A stretch of 24,858 nt of DNA, from NCBI GenBank assembly GCA_902488455.1, contig CABTWG010000012.1, positions 1 through 24,858 on the forward strand. Direction: 5' to 3'. A program made the position numbers and the translations under genes. This DNA comes from an uncultured Peptoniphilus sp. (GTDB taxonomy: Bacteria > Bacillota > Clostridia > Tissierellales > Peptoniphilaceae). The notes beneath the pieces are model-generated. The model had not been told where the DNA came from and ran no database searches. It was given only the letters and a program-made list of their open reading frames with translations. The first letter of the stretch is position 1. Every line of letters begins with the position of its first letter. Of this stretch, positions 1 through 8,003 are shown piece by piece.

Positions 1-626
1 CTAAGGGTTACGATAAGACTCCTCTTAATGAATTTACAGACTTAATTTTATCAGCAAAAATTTCGGTAACTAAGGCAGCAGAAGAAGTTAAAGAAGATAA
101 ATCAAATGTAAAAGATGTAATGACAAAACACTTTGGCATCAAAGATTTGACAGAAGAAGAGATGAATTTAATAAAAAATGAAAAAGATATTGTTTCATCA
201 ATGGGAAGAATTATATCAGCAAGAAGCCATATTACATGGACAACTGGCGGACATGTTGGTGGAAATATAGGTCTTTATTCTTACTCAACATCCGAAAAGG
301 CAGAAAGACTAATTGGAACGGTTCACAATTATCAAATTGGAAGATACCTTGAAGACATACTTGATCTAGATTTAGATAAGTTAACTGAAGAACTTTATCA
401 ACCAATTAGAAAAGGCTTCGAAGACAAGGGAGCTAAGGTAGAGTTTGTTAGAAAGGGTGAAAATGATTACGAAGCTGTAGTTACTAAGGGAGATGACAAA
501 GTAGTATTTCCTGTTTCTAAAAACTACGCAATCAAAAACGGTGAAAAAGTTGAACTTAAAGGACTTACTATCTACAGCACTAGAGCTGTATATGTTCCAC
601 AAGATGCCTTTGATTTAGTTAAATAA
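1..626 (+). CDS. alkaline phosphatase, C-terminal part (5' end outside window)
   Basis: The frame is open from the window edge (codons in phase from base 3), so the gene starts upstream; the ATG at 120 is internal. It encodes the last ~208 residues of an alkaline phosphatase-family phosphomonoesterase, normally exported to release phosphate. The diagnostic stretch is WTTGGHVGG followed by LYSYS, matching the family's W-T-T-x-G-H-T-G ... P-L-Y-A-Y block, in which the His is a zinc ligand. After the catalytic domain there is a ~100-residue tail. Its last part (KNYAIKNGEKVEL, then VYVPQDAFDLVK) resembles the copper amine oxidase N-terminal-like module that Firmicutes often attach to secreted proteins. 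A hairpin terminator follows the stop. The family call is firm; substrate range and export signal cannot be judged from this fragment. Confidence 0.85.
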   Translation, partial: KGYDKTPLNEFTDLILSAKISVTKAAEEVKEDKSNVKDVMTKHFGIKDLTEEEMNLIKNEKDIVSSMGRIISARSHITWTTGGHVGGNIGLYSYSTSEKAERLIGTVHNYQIGRYLEDILDLDLDKLTEELYQPIRKGFEDKGAKVEFVRKGENDYEAVVTKGDDKVVFPVSKNYAIKNGEKVELKGLTIYSTRAVYVPQDAFDLVK

Positions 627-673
627 TAATTTTAAACTAAATATTTAATGAGATTTTCAAACTTCATTCTTCA

Positions 674-707
674 AAAAAACTGTAGCTGCTTTGGGCTACA
701 GTTTTTT
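674..707 (+). terminator. intrinsic terminator after alkaline phosphatase
   Basis: A 7-bp stem, CTGTAGC (680-686) with GCTACAG (695-701), is followed by six T (702-707) and preceded by a run of A. The A run lets it act in both directions, but its place 50 bp after the phosphatase stop fits that gene best. Confidence 0.85.
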
Positions 708-773
708 ACATATTTAATTATCAAAATTTTAAATATATTTCTCTTTACGACTTTTTTTACAACTTATCATATC

Positions 774-798
774 AAAAAAACCCTGAATCTCTTCAGGG
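774..798 (-). terminator. intrinsic terminator after the ZIP transporter gene
   Basis: Read on the minus strand, CCCTGAA-GAGA-TTCAGGG (798-781) forms a perfect 7-bp stem followed by seven T (780-774). It lies just past the ZIP stop codon and ends the long gyrase/sigma block. The 627-805 spacer holds only this and the convergent terminator. Confidence 0.85.
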
Positions 799-805
799 TC
801 ATTTT

Positions 806-1570
806 CTATCCTAGTGTTATATCCATTATCATCATGATTATAAATCCGATTATTATTCCGTAGGTGGCTTGTCTTTCGTAGCCATTTGAGTGGGTCTCCG
901 GTATTATTTCATCGCTTATTACAAAGAGCATCGCTCCTCCTGCAAGGGCTAGCACTATTCCAAGGATTGGATTAAATATTGATACCAGTCCATATCCTAG
1001 CACTGCTCCAACTGGTTCTATGAGTCCTGTTACAAGCGCTATTAAGAAACTATATTTCTTGCTGTAGCCTTCTCTTACTAGTGCAAGTGCTACTGCCAAA
1101 CCTTCTGGCATATTTTGAAGTCCTATTCCTACTGCTATTGCGATTCCATTACTTATATCGTCTGTTCCAAATCCTACTCCTGTTGCCAAGCCTTCTGGAA
1201 AGTTGTGAATGGTTATTGCTATTATAAATAACCAAATTTTCTTAAGTGAGTCTGTGTTTTTTCCTTCGACTCTCTTGTCGATTAAATGTTCATGAGGAGC
1301 GTATTTATCTATCATGTCGATCATTACTGCTCCTAGAAATATACCTAGTGATGTTATTAAGACTGCCTTTAGATCCGAGCCTCCAAATTCTATGCTGGGA
1401 ATTATTAGTGAGAAGCATGTGGCTGCAAGCATTACTCCTGCTGCTACTCCTAGTAGCATGTCCATGGTGCCTCTCTTTATTTCTTTTGCAAAGAAGATTG
1501 GAAGTGCGCCTATTCCCGTTGCCAGTCCCGGCAGTGTTAATCCTAGTATTAATATTAGTGTATTACTCAT
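806..1570 (-). CDS. ZIP-family divalent metal (zinc) transporter, ZupT/GufA type
   Basis: This 254-residue multi-spanning membrane protein imports divalent metal, most likely Zn2+ and possibly Fe2+ or Mn2+. Two ZIP signature helices are visible: HNFPEG at residues 122-127 and QNMPEG at 152-157. These supply the His/Asn/Glu ligands of the binuclear metal site. A hydrophilic His/Asp-containing loop (about 90-110) separates the third and fourth membrane segments, as is normal for the family, and the length is usual for ZupT/GufA. The ATG is preceded by AAGGAAG. The gene starts 19 bp after the PsiE-like gene, so it is probably the last gene of the block. No metal-regulator site was recognised upstream. 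Specificity is inferred from the family only. Confidence 0.9.
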   Translation of the reverse strand: MSNTLILILGLTLPGLATGIGALPIFFAKEIKRGTMDMLLGVAAGVMLAATCFSLIIPSIEFGGSDLKAVLITSLGIFLGAVMIDMIDKYAPHEHLIDKRVEGKNTDSLKKIWLFIIAITIHNFPEGLATGVGFGTDDISNGIAIAVGIGLQNMPEGLAVALALVREGYSKKYSFLIALVTGLIEPVGAVLGYGLVSIFNPILGIVLALAGGAMLFVISDEIIPETHSNGYERQATYGIIIGFIIMMIMDITLG

Positions 1571-1589
1571 CTTTTCTTCCTTGTTTATT

Positions 1590-2228
1590 TTATCCTGAAA
1601 TTTTACTTATGGAGATGGTTTCTATTACATTGCTTGAGATTTTTATTATCTCGTAAATATATTCTCCGTCGTCTACCATGGTGCCCATTTCAAGTTCGTA
1701 TCCACTTTCTTTTACTAGGTTGGACACGAGACCTCCTAGTGTTTTGTAACCTCTATCGTCTATTTGATAGTTTTCAAGTTTATTTATCTCTTCTATCTCA
1801 GTAGATGCAGAGAAATTGTTTTCGCTTCCTGTAAATATTGAATCCATTACTGATGATGTCATGAGGAATTTTCTAACTGCAAATAGTATTGTTATTGAGA
1901 CTACTCCTATAAGGATATCCATCATATTATCTGATTTTATAAGCATCTTTCTTGCTACTACTAGCATGATTAGGTGGATTATGGTTGAGTCTGAGTGAGC
2001 TGTCATCAGTAGTACAAATTCCACTGCTATTACAAGTAGTAGTACGTGGTCTAGGAATTGTTTAAATTGATCGTATCCAACTATACTATCTGATTTTAGT
2101 ATTGCTCCATAGTATGCAACTATATCTGGTATTGATATTAATATTCCTAATATTAATAATACTGATATTAATATTTCAAATATATATACTATTTTATTTA
2201 AATATAATAAGAATTTACGTCTATTCAT
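1590..2228 (-). CDS. membrane protein: PsiE-like segment fused to a CorC_HlyC-type domain
   Basis: The protein has 212 residues. The first ~125 contain about four hydrophobic helices, starting near residues 10-35 and 60-85, and resemble the phosphate-starvation-inducible PsiE family. The soluble C-terminus (about 150-210) contains YKTLGGLVSNLV and ends in alternating beta-like segments, matching the transporter-associated CorC_HlyC domain (TLGGxV motif). That domain normally sits behind CBS pairs in CorC/HlyC-type proteins. Its start overlaps the sigma-factor stop by four bases (ATGA), so translation is probably coupled and a stress- or envelope-related role is plausible. No catalytic residues are seen and no substrate can be assigned. 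The domain calls are by eye and moderately secure. Confidence 0.7.
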   Translation of the reverse strand: MNRRKFLLYLNKIVYIFEILISVLLILGILISIPDIVAYYGAILKSDSIVGYDQFKQFLDHVLLLVIAVEFVLLMTAHSDSTIIHLIMLVVARKMLIKSDNMMDILIGVVSITILFAVRKFLMTSSVMDSIFTGSENNFSASTEIEEINKLENYQIDDRGYKTLGGLVSNLVKESGYELEMGTMVDDGEYIYEIIKISSNVIETISISKISG

Positions 2229-3007
2229 AGTACTTCTCCCATTGTTTTTCCTTCTACTTCTTTTTTTAGTCTCTCAAGCACCTTTTTTTCTATTCTTGAT
2301 ACTGTCATCTGAGATATATTTAGCTGTTCTGCTATTGCTACTTGAGTCTTTCTATTGAAGTATCTCTCAACCAGTATAGTCTTTTCCACTTCGTTTAGAT
2401 TTTTAAAAAGACTTTCCATTAGATCGTTCATCTCTATTTTTTCGAAATACTCTTCATCTTGTCCTATTATATCTGCCAAGTTTACTTCTTTGTCGTCGCT
2501 TTGATTTTCGTAACTTATGTCTAATGATTGTGGTTGATATACCCTCGATGCTTCTATGGCTTCTAGTACTTCTTCTTCTGTAGTGTTCAAATATTCTGCA
2601 ATGTCTTTTACAGTTGGAGCCTTTTGAAGATTTTGTGCAAGGTATACCCTTGCATTATTTATTTTTTTGGATAATTCTTGGATTCTTCGCGGTACTCTTA
2701 TGGTCCAACCTTTATCTCTGAAATATTTTTTGATTTCACCTACTATTGTCGGTGTTGCAAATGAAGAGAATTCGAATCCTTTCGAAGGATCGTACCTGTC
2801 TACTGCATAGATTAGTCCTATTGATGCCACTTGATATATATCATCGTAGTCAATTCCTCTTCCGTAGTATTTCTTCGCAAGGATTTCCGCTATATAGAGA
2901 TTGTCTTCTATTAGTTTTTCTCTTAGCTCTGGGTCCTTGGTCCTGTTATACTCTTCGAAGTCTCTTCTCTTTCTTTCTCTTTCTTTTTTTCTTTCTTCTT
3001 TATTCAT
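2225..3007 (-). CDS. RNA polymerase sigma factor, SigB/SigF/SigG family
   Basis: A 260-residue group 3 sigma-70 protein that redirects RNA polymerase to a stress- or development-type regulon. Region 2 is seen at about residues 28-110, with IYQVASIGLIYAVDRYDPSKG and the SFATPTIVGEIKKYFRD stretch of 2.3-2.4. Region 3 covers about 110-160 and region 4 about 190-250. The region 4 helix-turn-helix is VAIAEQLNISQMTVSRIEKK. The start is fixed by an 8-base overlap with the anti-sigma gene (3000-3007). Position three genes after gyrA behind STAS and anti-sigma genes matches the sigB operon I recall from C. difficile, so general stress sigma-B is the favoured identity. Family alone cannot exclude a SigF-like role. 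The very charged Lys/Arg/Glu N-terminus is unremarkable. Confidence 0.9.
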   Translation of the reverse strand: MNKEERKKERERKRRDFEEYNRTKDPELREKLIEDNLYIAEILAKKYYGRGIDYDDIYQVASIGLIYAVDRYDPSKGFEFSSFATPTIVGEIKKYFRDKGWTIRVPRRIQELSKKINNARVYLAQNLQKAPTVKDIAEYLNTTEEEVLEAIEASRVYQPQSLDISYENQSDDKEVNLADIIGQDEEYFEKIEMNDLMESLFKNLNEVEKTILVERYFNRKTQVAIAEQLNISQMTVSRIEKKVLERLKKEVEGKTMGEVL

Positions 3008-3344
3008 TACAGCTTTTTTTAATTAGAAGTCTATTTTCTTCTATTTCAACTTCATCTACTAGGCATTTTAGTACCATAAACGCCATTTCATTTTGTTCGT
3101 CTCTTTCTACGTCGAAGTCTTTAATGATGGTGGTCATACTTTTCTCTTCCAGTATGAATTCTAACTCAATGGTTTCTCTATTTCCCTTTAAGATTAAAAT
3201 ATTTAATCCTTCTGTCACCGCCATCTTTATGTCTTCTATAGTGTCATAACAGAGATCTTCTACTGTTAGTATACCTGATATAAATAATCTTACTGAGCTA
3301 AAGTACTTGCTTGAAGCTGGTATTTCTAATTTAAACTTATTCAT
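3000..3344 (-). CDS. anti-sigma factor (RsbW/SpoIIAB-like), with degenerate ATP-binding motifs
   Basis: Placed between a STAS anti-anti-sigma gene and a SigB/F sigma gene, this 114-residue protein is the expected anti-sigma partner of the GHKL kinase fold. The N-terminal half fits: residues 38-53 (EDIKMAVTEGLNILIL) align with the N-box helix of SpoIIAB/RsbW. The usual E-x-x-x-N pair is disturbed, because Glu45 is followed by Asn48 and the Mg2+-ligand position (49) is Ile. No DxGxG (G1) or later glycine-rich lid motif can be found; the matching area reads IKDFDVERDEQNEMAFMVLK. The protein is also about 30-45 residues shorter than typical RsbW/SpoIIAB. It probably binds sigma but may not bind ATP or phosphorylate the STAS partner. 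Its ATG directly abuts the STAS stop. Confidence 0.75.
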   Translation of the reverse strand: MNKFKLEIPASSKYFSSVRLFISGILTVEDLCYDTIEDIKMAVTEGLNILILKGNRETIELEFILEEKSMTTIIKDFDVERDEQNEMAFMVLKCLVDEVEIEENRLLIKKSCNE

Positions 3345-3650
3345 CTAATCACCTATTATAAACATAGTGTCTAGTTTTGTTATGGTAAATAGTTTTCTGA
3401 TGTTTGGATTTACATTTTCTATCTTTACTTTGTTATTTTCAAATACGTTTTTGTATATAAAGATAAGTGCTCCAAGTCCTGTTGAGTCTATATATTCTAA
3501 TTTTTCAAAGTCAAATACTATATCTTTTGGATTTTCTTCGTAAAGAGATAGAACTTCATTTTTGAAATTTTCTGATTGATATATGTCTAGCTCTCCTACT
3601 GGAAATATTATTAAATTATCTTCTACTTTTGAGTGTATTTCAAATGCCAT
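3345..3650 (-). CDS. anti-anti-sigma factor, STAS domain (RsbV/SpoIIAA-like)
   Basis: This 101-residue single STAS domain protein frees the sigma factor by binding the anti-sigma factor when unphosphorylated. The phospho-acceptor motif IDSTGLGAL places the regulatory serine at residue 56. The surrounding pattern (GELDIYQSENFKNEV near 19-33, IVFDFEKLEYIDSTG near 44-58) is typical, and so is the length. Its ATG overlaps the gyrA stop by one base (TAATG), with a GGAGAAG ribosome site inside the gyrA end. The stop is immediately followed by the anti-sigma ATG. Translation is therefore linked to gyrase on one side and the anti-sigma factor on the other. No dedicated promoter is evident at the junction. 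Confidence 0.9.
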   Translation of the reverse strand: MAFEIHSKVEDNLIIFPVGELDIYQSENFKNEVLSLYEENPKDIVFDFEKLEYIDSTGLGALIFIYKNVFENNKVKIENVNPNIRKLFTITKLDTMFIIGD

Positions 3651-6082
3651 TATAATTCTTCTCCTATATATTTTGCTACTGACACTACTTCTGAATCTTT
3701 TATATTCATAAGTTTTACTCCAGTGGTGTGTCTTCCCATTGTGCTTATTCCTTCGCAGCCGATTCTTATGATTATTCCAGATACTGTTATGATCATAATT
3801 TCATCTGATTTATCGAGGACTTTTGCTGAGACTAGATTACCAGATTTTTTAGTTGCCTTATAGGTTAGAAGTCCCACTCCTGAACGATTTTGTTTTCTGT
3901 ATTCAGTCATCTTCGTCATCTTTCCGAATCCATTTTCAGAAATTACTAAAAGATATTTATCGTCTTGCGGTATTTCAAATGCAACTACTTCATCATCTTC
4001 TTTTAGATCTATACTCTTAACTCCCATTGCAGATCTACCCATGTTTCTCACGTCACTTTCAGAGAATCTGATAGACATTCCTTTTTTAGTAACTATCATT
4101 ATGTCGTCTCTACCTGATGTTAATCTTACTCCTATTAGGTTGTCTCCTTCTCTTAGAGTTATAGCGATAAGTCCGCTCTTTCTGATGTTTTTAAATTCAC
4201 TGTAGGAAGTCTTCTTAATAAGTCCATTCTTTGTAGCCATTACTAGGTTTGCATCTTCATCTACGTCTCTTACTGGGATTACTGCTGTTACGTATTCATC
4301 TCCTTCGAGATTTAGTAGATTTATTATTGCTGTTCCCTTTGCCTGTCTACTTGATTCTGGTATTTCATATGCCTTTAGTGAATATACTCTTCCGAAGTTT
4401 GTAAAGAACATTATTGTGTCATGGGTTGATGTTATATAGATATCTTTTACGAAGTCTTCTTCTCTAGTTGTAAGAGCTGAAATTCCTGTGCCACCACGTC
4501 TTTGTGGTTTGTAGGTTCCTTCCGGCATCCTCTTTATATAACCAAATTCTGTTAGGGTTATGACTACATCTTCTTCTTCGATTAAATCTTCTGAGTCGAT
4601 ATCTCCTTCATCTGGTGCAAGGACTGTTCTTCTTAGATCTGAATACTTTTCTTTTATTTCTTCAAGTTCTTCTATTATTGTGTTGTCTAGTAGTTTTCTA
4701 TTTTCAAGGATGGATTTTAATTTTGCTATTAGTTTTATAAGATCTTGGTATTCTTGTTCTAGTTTTTCTCTTTCTAGTCCTGTAAGTCTTCTGATTCTCA
4801 TATCTAGAATCGCTTGACCTTGTATGTCTGTAAGTCCAAACTCTTTTGTAAATTTGTTCTTTGCTTCTTGGTCGTCAGATGATTCTCTAACTATCTTTAT
4901 GATTCTGTCAATATTATCTAGGGCAATTTTTAGTCCTTCGATTATATGAGCTCTTGCTTCTGCCTTTTCTAGGTCGAACTGAGTTCTTCTTCTAACTACG
5001 TTTCTTTGGTGTTCAACGTAGTATTCGATGATTTCTTTTAAGTTTAGAACCTTTGGTTCGCCATTTACAAGGCAGAGGTTTATTATTCCAAATGTGATTT
5101 GCATCTGAGTGTTTTTGTAGAGATTATTTAGTACCACATTTGGATTTGCATCTCTCTTTAGATCTATCTCTATTTTGATTCCTGTTTTATGTGAAGATAA
5201 ATCTCTTATATTTGAAATTCCTTCTATACTCTTGTTTTTTACAAGATCTGCTATCTTTATTATTAAGTTACTCTTGTTTACTTGGTATGGAATCTCTGTA
5301 ATTATGATTTTATATCTGCCCTTATGTTCTTCTATTTCGGCTCTTGCTCTTACTTGGATTTTTCCTCTTCCTGTCTTGTATGCATCAATGATTCCCTGTT
5401 TACCTAGGATTATTGCTCCTGTTGGAAAGTCGGGACCCTTTATAGATTTCATAAGTTCTTCTATTTCTATATCTTCGTTATTGATGTAGTCGACTACAGC
5501 TGATATACTTTCTCCCAAGTTGTGTGGAGCCATGTTGGTAGCCATACCTACGGCGATACCTGCTGAACCGTTTACAAGAATATTTGGAAATCTTGATGGT
5601 AGTACTGATGGTTCTACTTCTCTTTCATCGTAGTTAGGTACGAAATCTACAGTATCTTTGTTTATATCACGAAGCATTTCTTGAGCAATCTTGCTCATTC
5701 TCATTTCTGTATAACGAGGTGCTGCAGGGCTATCTCCATCCACATTTCCGAAGTTACCTTGACCATCTACAAGCGGATATCTAATGTTGAAGTCCTGTGC
5801 AAGTCTGGCTGCCGCATCATAGATACTTGAATCTCCATGAGGGTGGAATTTCCCCATTACTTCCCCTACTAGGGTTGCTGATTTTCTATATGATTTATCT
5901 GGAGTTATTCCGAGGGTTTGCATCCCATAGACTATTCTTCTGTGAACAGGTTTTAGTCCGTCTCTTACATCAGGTAGTGCACGAGAAACTATTACAGACA
6001 TTGAATAATCAAGATAGGAACTTCGCATCTTCTTGGATATATCTACGTCTATTATTCCATTTTCATTTATATTTTCTATCAT
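3650..6082 (-). CDS. gyrA: DNA gyrase subunit A
   Basis: This 810-residue A subunit cleaves and rejoins DNA in the A2B2 gyrase that introduces negative supercoils. The breakage-reunion domain shows HRRIVYGM near 48-54 and catalytic Tyr124 in RYTEMRMS. The quinolone region has GDSSIYD at 83-89, with Ser85 and Asp89 at the usual resistance positions; both are the wild-type-like residues. The C-terminal wrapping domain begins with a GyrA box reading QRRGGTG (527-533), where Lys or Arg is usual at the sixth place. It starts 7 bp after gyrB, its GAGGT ribosome site overlapping the gyrB stop. Full length, no defects seen. Confidence 0.98.
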   Translation of the reverse strand: MIENINENGIIDVDISKKMRSSYLDYSMSVIVSRALPDVRDGLKPVHRRIVYGMQTLGITPDKSYRKSATLVGEVMGKFHPHGDSSIYDAAARLAQDFNIRYPLVDGQGNFGNVDGDSPAAPRYTEMRMSKIAQEMLRDINKDTVDFVPNYDEREVEPSVLPSRFPNILVNGSAGIAVGMATNMAPHNLGESISAVVDYINNEDIEIEELMKSIKGPDFPTGAIILGKQGIIDAYKTGRGKIQVRARAEIEEHKGRYKIIITEIPYQVNKSNLIIKIADLVKNKSIEGISNIRDLSSHKTGIKIEIDLKRDANPNVVLNNLYKNTQMQITFGIINLCLVNGEPKVLNLKEIIEYYVEHQRNVVRRRTQFDLEKAEARAHIIEGLKIALDNIDRIIKIVRESSDDQEAKNKFTKEFGLTDIQGQAILDMRIRRLTGLEREKLEQEYQDLIKLIAKLKSILENRKLLDNTIIEELEEIKEKYSDLRRTVLAPDEGDIDSEDLIEEEDVVITLTEFGYIKRMPEGTYKPQRRGGTGISALTTREEDFVKDIYITSTHDTIMFFTNFGRVYSLKAYEIPESSRQAKGTAIINLLNLEGDEYVTAVIPVRDVDEDANLVMATKNGLIKKTSYSEFKNIRKSGLIAITLREGDNLIGVRLTSGRDDIMIVTKKGMSIRFSESDVRNMGRSAMGVKSIDLKEDDEVVAFEIPQDDKYLLVISENGFGKMTKMTEYRKQNRSGVGLLTYKATKKSGNLVSAKVLDKSDEIMIITVSGIIIRIGCEGISTMGRHTTGVKLMNIKDSEVVSVAKYIGEEL

Positions 6083-6089
6083 AGTTACC

Positions 6090-8003
6090 TCACGCGTCTA
6101 TATTTTCTGCATATTTTGCATTTTCTTCTATAAATTCTCTTCTAGGTTCTACGTCCACTCCCATTAGAGTTGAGAATACATCGTCTGCATCAATTGCATC
6201 TTCTATATTTACTCTTAAAAGGATTCTGCTGTCTGGGTTCATGGTAGTTTCCCAAAGTTGTTCTGCATTCATTTCCCCAAGACCTTTGTATCTAGCTATT
6301 TTATAGTTTTTATCTCTGCCAAGTTCATTTAAAGCACTTTCTAGTTCTTCATCGTCATAGCAGTATCTCATAACTTTTTCCCCTCTCTTAACTCCATAAA
6401 GAGGTGGTTTAGCTACATATACATGACCATGTTCTATAAGTGGCTTCATATGTCTAAAGAAGAATGTCAATAGAAGTGTCATTATGTGGGCACCGTCTAC
6501 ATCGGCATCCGTCATGATTATTATCTTTCCATATCTTAGATTATTTATATCGAACTCTTTGTCGATTCCAGTTCCAAATGCTGTGATCATAGCTTTTATT
6601 TCGTCTGAGTTTAAAATTTTATCAAGTCTTGCCTTTTCAACGTTCATAATCTTACCTCTAAGTGGTAGGATTGCTTGAATATTGGAATCTCTTCCGTCTT
6701 TTGCAGTACCTCCCGCACTGTCCCCTTCGACTAAGAAGATTTCATTTACAGATATATCTGATTCGTGGCAATCTTTTAGTTTTCCAGGTAGAGTCATAGA
6801 ATCTAGGATTGATCTCTTACGAGTTAAGTCTCTTGCCTTTCTAGCTGCTTCTCTTGCACGTCTAGCTTGGAGAGATTTTTCAAGTATAACCTTAGCTACC
6901 TTTGGATTTTCTTCTAAGAATGCAGTAAGTCCATTGGAAACTACTCCGTCCACTATTCCTCTCGTTTCAGAGTTACCTAGTTTGGATTTAGTCTGTCCTT
7001 CGAACTGTGGATTTGGAATCTTAACTGAAATTATCGCAGTCATTCCTTCTCTTACGTCATCTCCAGATAGATTTTCTTCCTTTTCTTTTATAATATTATA
7101 TTTTCTACCATAGTCATTTATAGTTCTAGTTACAGATGCTCTAAAACCGCTTAGGTGAGTTCCACCTTCTTCTGTATTAATATTGTTAGCAAATGTAAGT
7201 ACATTTTCTGAATAAGAATCAGTATATTGTATAGCTACTTCTACTTGAGTATTTTCAGATAGTTCTTCAAAATAGATTACATCTTTGTGAATCTTAGTCT
7301 TCTTTCTATTTATATATTCAACAAAGGATTTGATTCCACCTTCGTAGTGAAAGATTTCTTGTCTATCTATCCTTTCATCGGTGAAGATTATCTTTACATT
7401 TTTATTTAAAAATGCCATCTCTCTAAATCTCTTTTCCAAGACTTCAAATTCAAAATCTATGGTTTCAAAGATCTCTGAATCTGGATAAAATGTTATTTTT
7501 GTTCCAGTTACATCTTTTTTTAGTTCTTCTACAACTTCTAGTTCAGTTTGAGGAATACCTCTTGAAAATTCCTGTCTGTATAATTTTTTATTTCTTTTAA
7601 CTTCTGCTATAAGTTTGGTTGATAGGGCGTTTACAACAGAAACACCTACACCGTGAAGTCCTCCAGAAACTTTGTAGGCTCCTTCTTTGAATTTTCCTCC
7701 TGCGTGTAGTATTGTAAGCACTGTTTCAACAGTGCTCTTGCCAGTTTGAGGATGTTTTTCCACTGGAATTCCAGATCCGTTGTCGCTAACGGATACAGAG
7801 CCATCTTTTAAAATTGTAACTTCTATTGTGTCGCACATACCTTGTAGTGCTTCGTCAATAGAGTTATCTACCACTTCATATATTAAGTGGTGGAGTCCTT
7901 TTGGACCTGTTGAGCCTATGTACATCCCAGGTCTTAGTCTAACAGGTTCAAGACCTTGTAAGACTTGGATATCACCAGCTCCATAATGTCTATTATTCGT
8001 CAT
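6090..8003 (-). CDS. gyrB: DNA gyrase subunit B
   Basis: This 637-residue ATPase subunit of gyrase has a complete domain order. The GHKL ATPase comes first, with the catalytic-Glu helix EVVDNSIDEAL (43-53), DNGSGIP (74-80) and GGLHGVG (114-120). The transducer domain follows, then TOPRIM with EGDSAGG (426-432), PLRGKIMNVEKA and the Mg2+-binding TDADVDGAHI near 500. The C-terminus ends without the long insertion of Gram-negative GyrB, as expected for Gram-positives. The start codon overlaps the recF stop (ATGA), implying coupling to recF. Nothing lies between recF and gyrB, unlike B. subtilis, which has a small extra gene there. Confidence 0.98.
   Translation of the reverse strand: MTNNRHYGAGDIQVLQGLEPVRLRPGMYIGSTGPKGLHHLIYEVVDNSIDEALQGMCDTIEVTILKDGSVSVSDNGSGIPVEKHPQTGKSTVETVLTILHAGGKFKEGAYKVSGGLHGVGVSVVNALSTKLIAEVKRNKKLYRQEFSRGIPQTELEVVEELKKDVTGTKITFYPDSEIFETIDFEFEVLEKRFREMAFLNKNVKIIFTDERIDRQEIFHYEGGIKSFVEYINRKKTKIHKDVIYFEELSENTQVEVAIQYTDSYSENVLTFANNINTEEGGTHLSGFRASVTRTINDYGRKYNIIKEKEENLSGDDVREGMTAIISVKIPNPQFEGQTKSKLGNSETRGIVDGVVSNGLTAFLEENPKVAKVILEKSLQARRAREAARKARDLTRKRSILDSMTLPGKLKDCHESDISVNEIFLVEGDSAGGTAKDGRDSNIQAILPLRGKIMNVEKARLDKILNSDEIKAMITAFGTGIDKEFDINNLRYGKIIIMTDADVDGAHIMTLLLTFFFRHMKPLIEHGHVYVAKPPLYGVKRGEKVMRYCYDDEELESALNELGRDKNYKIARYKGLGEMNAEQLWETTMNPDSRILLRVNIEDAIDADDVFSTLMGVDVEPRREFIEENAKYAENIDA

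Noticed and set aside
648..863. 71-codon plus-strand frame after alkaline phosphatase
   Set aside because: It runs through both terminators into the ZIP gene, has no ribosome site and encodes only low-complexity Phe/Ile-rich sequence.
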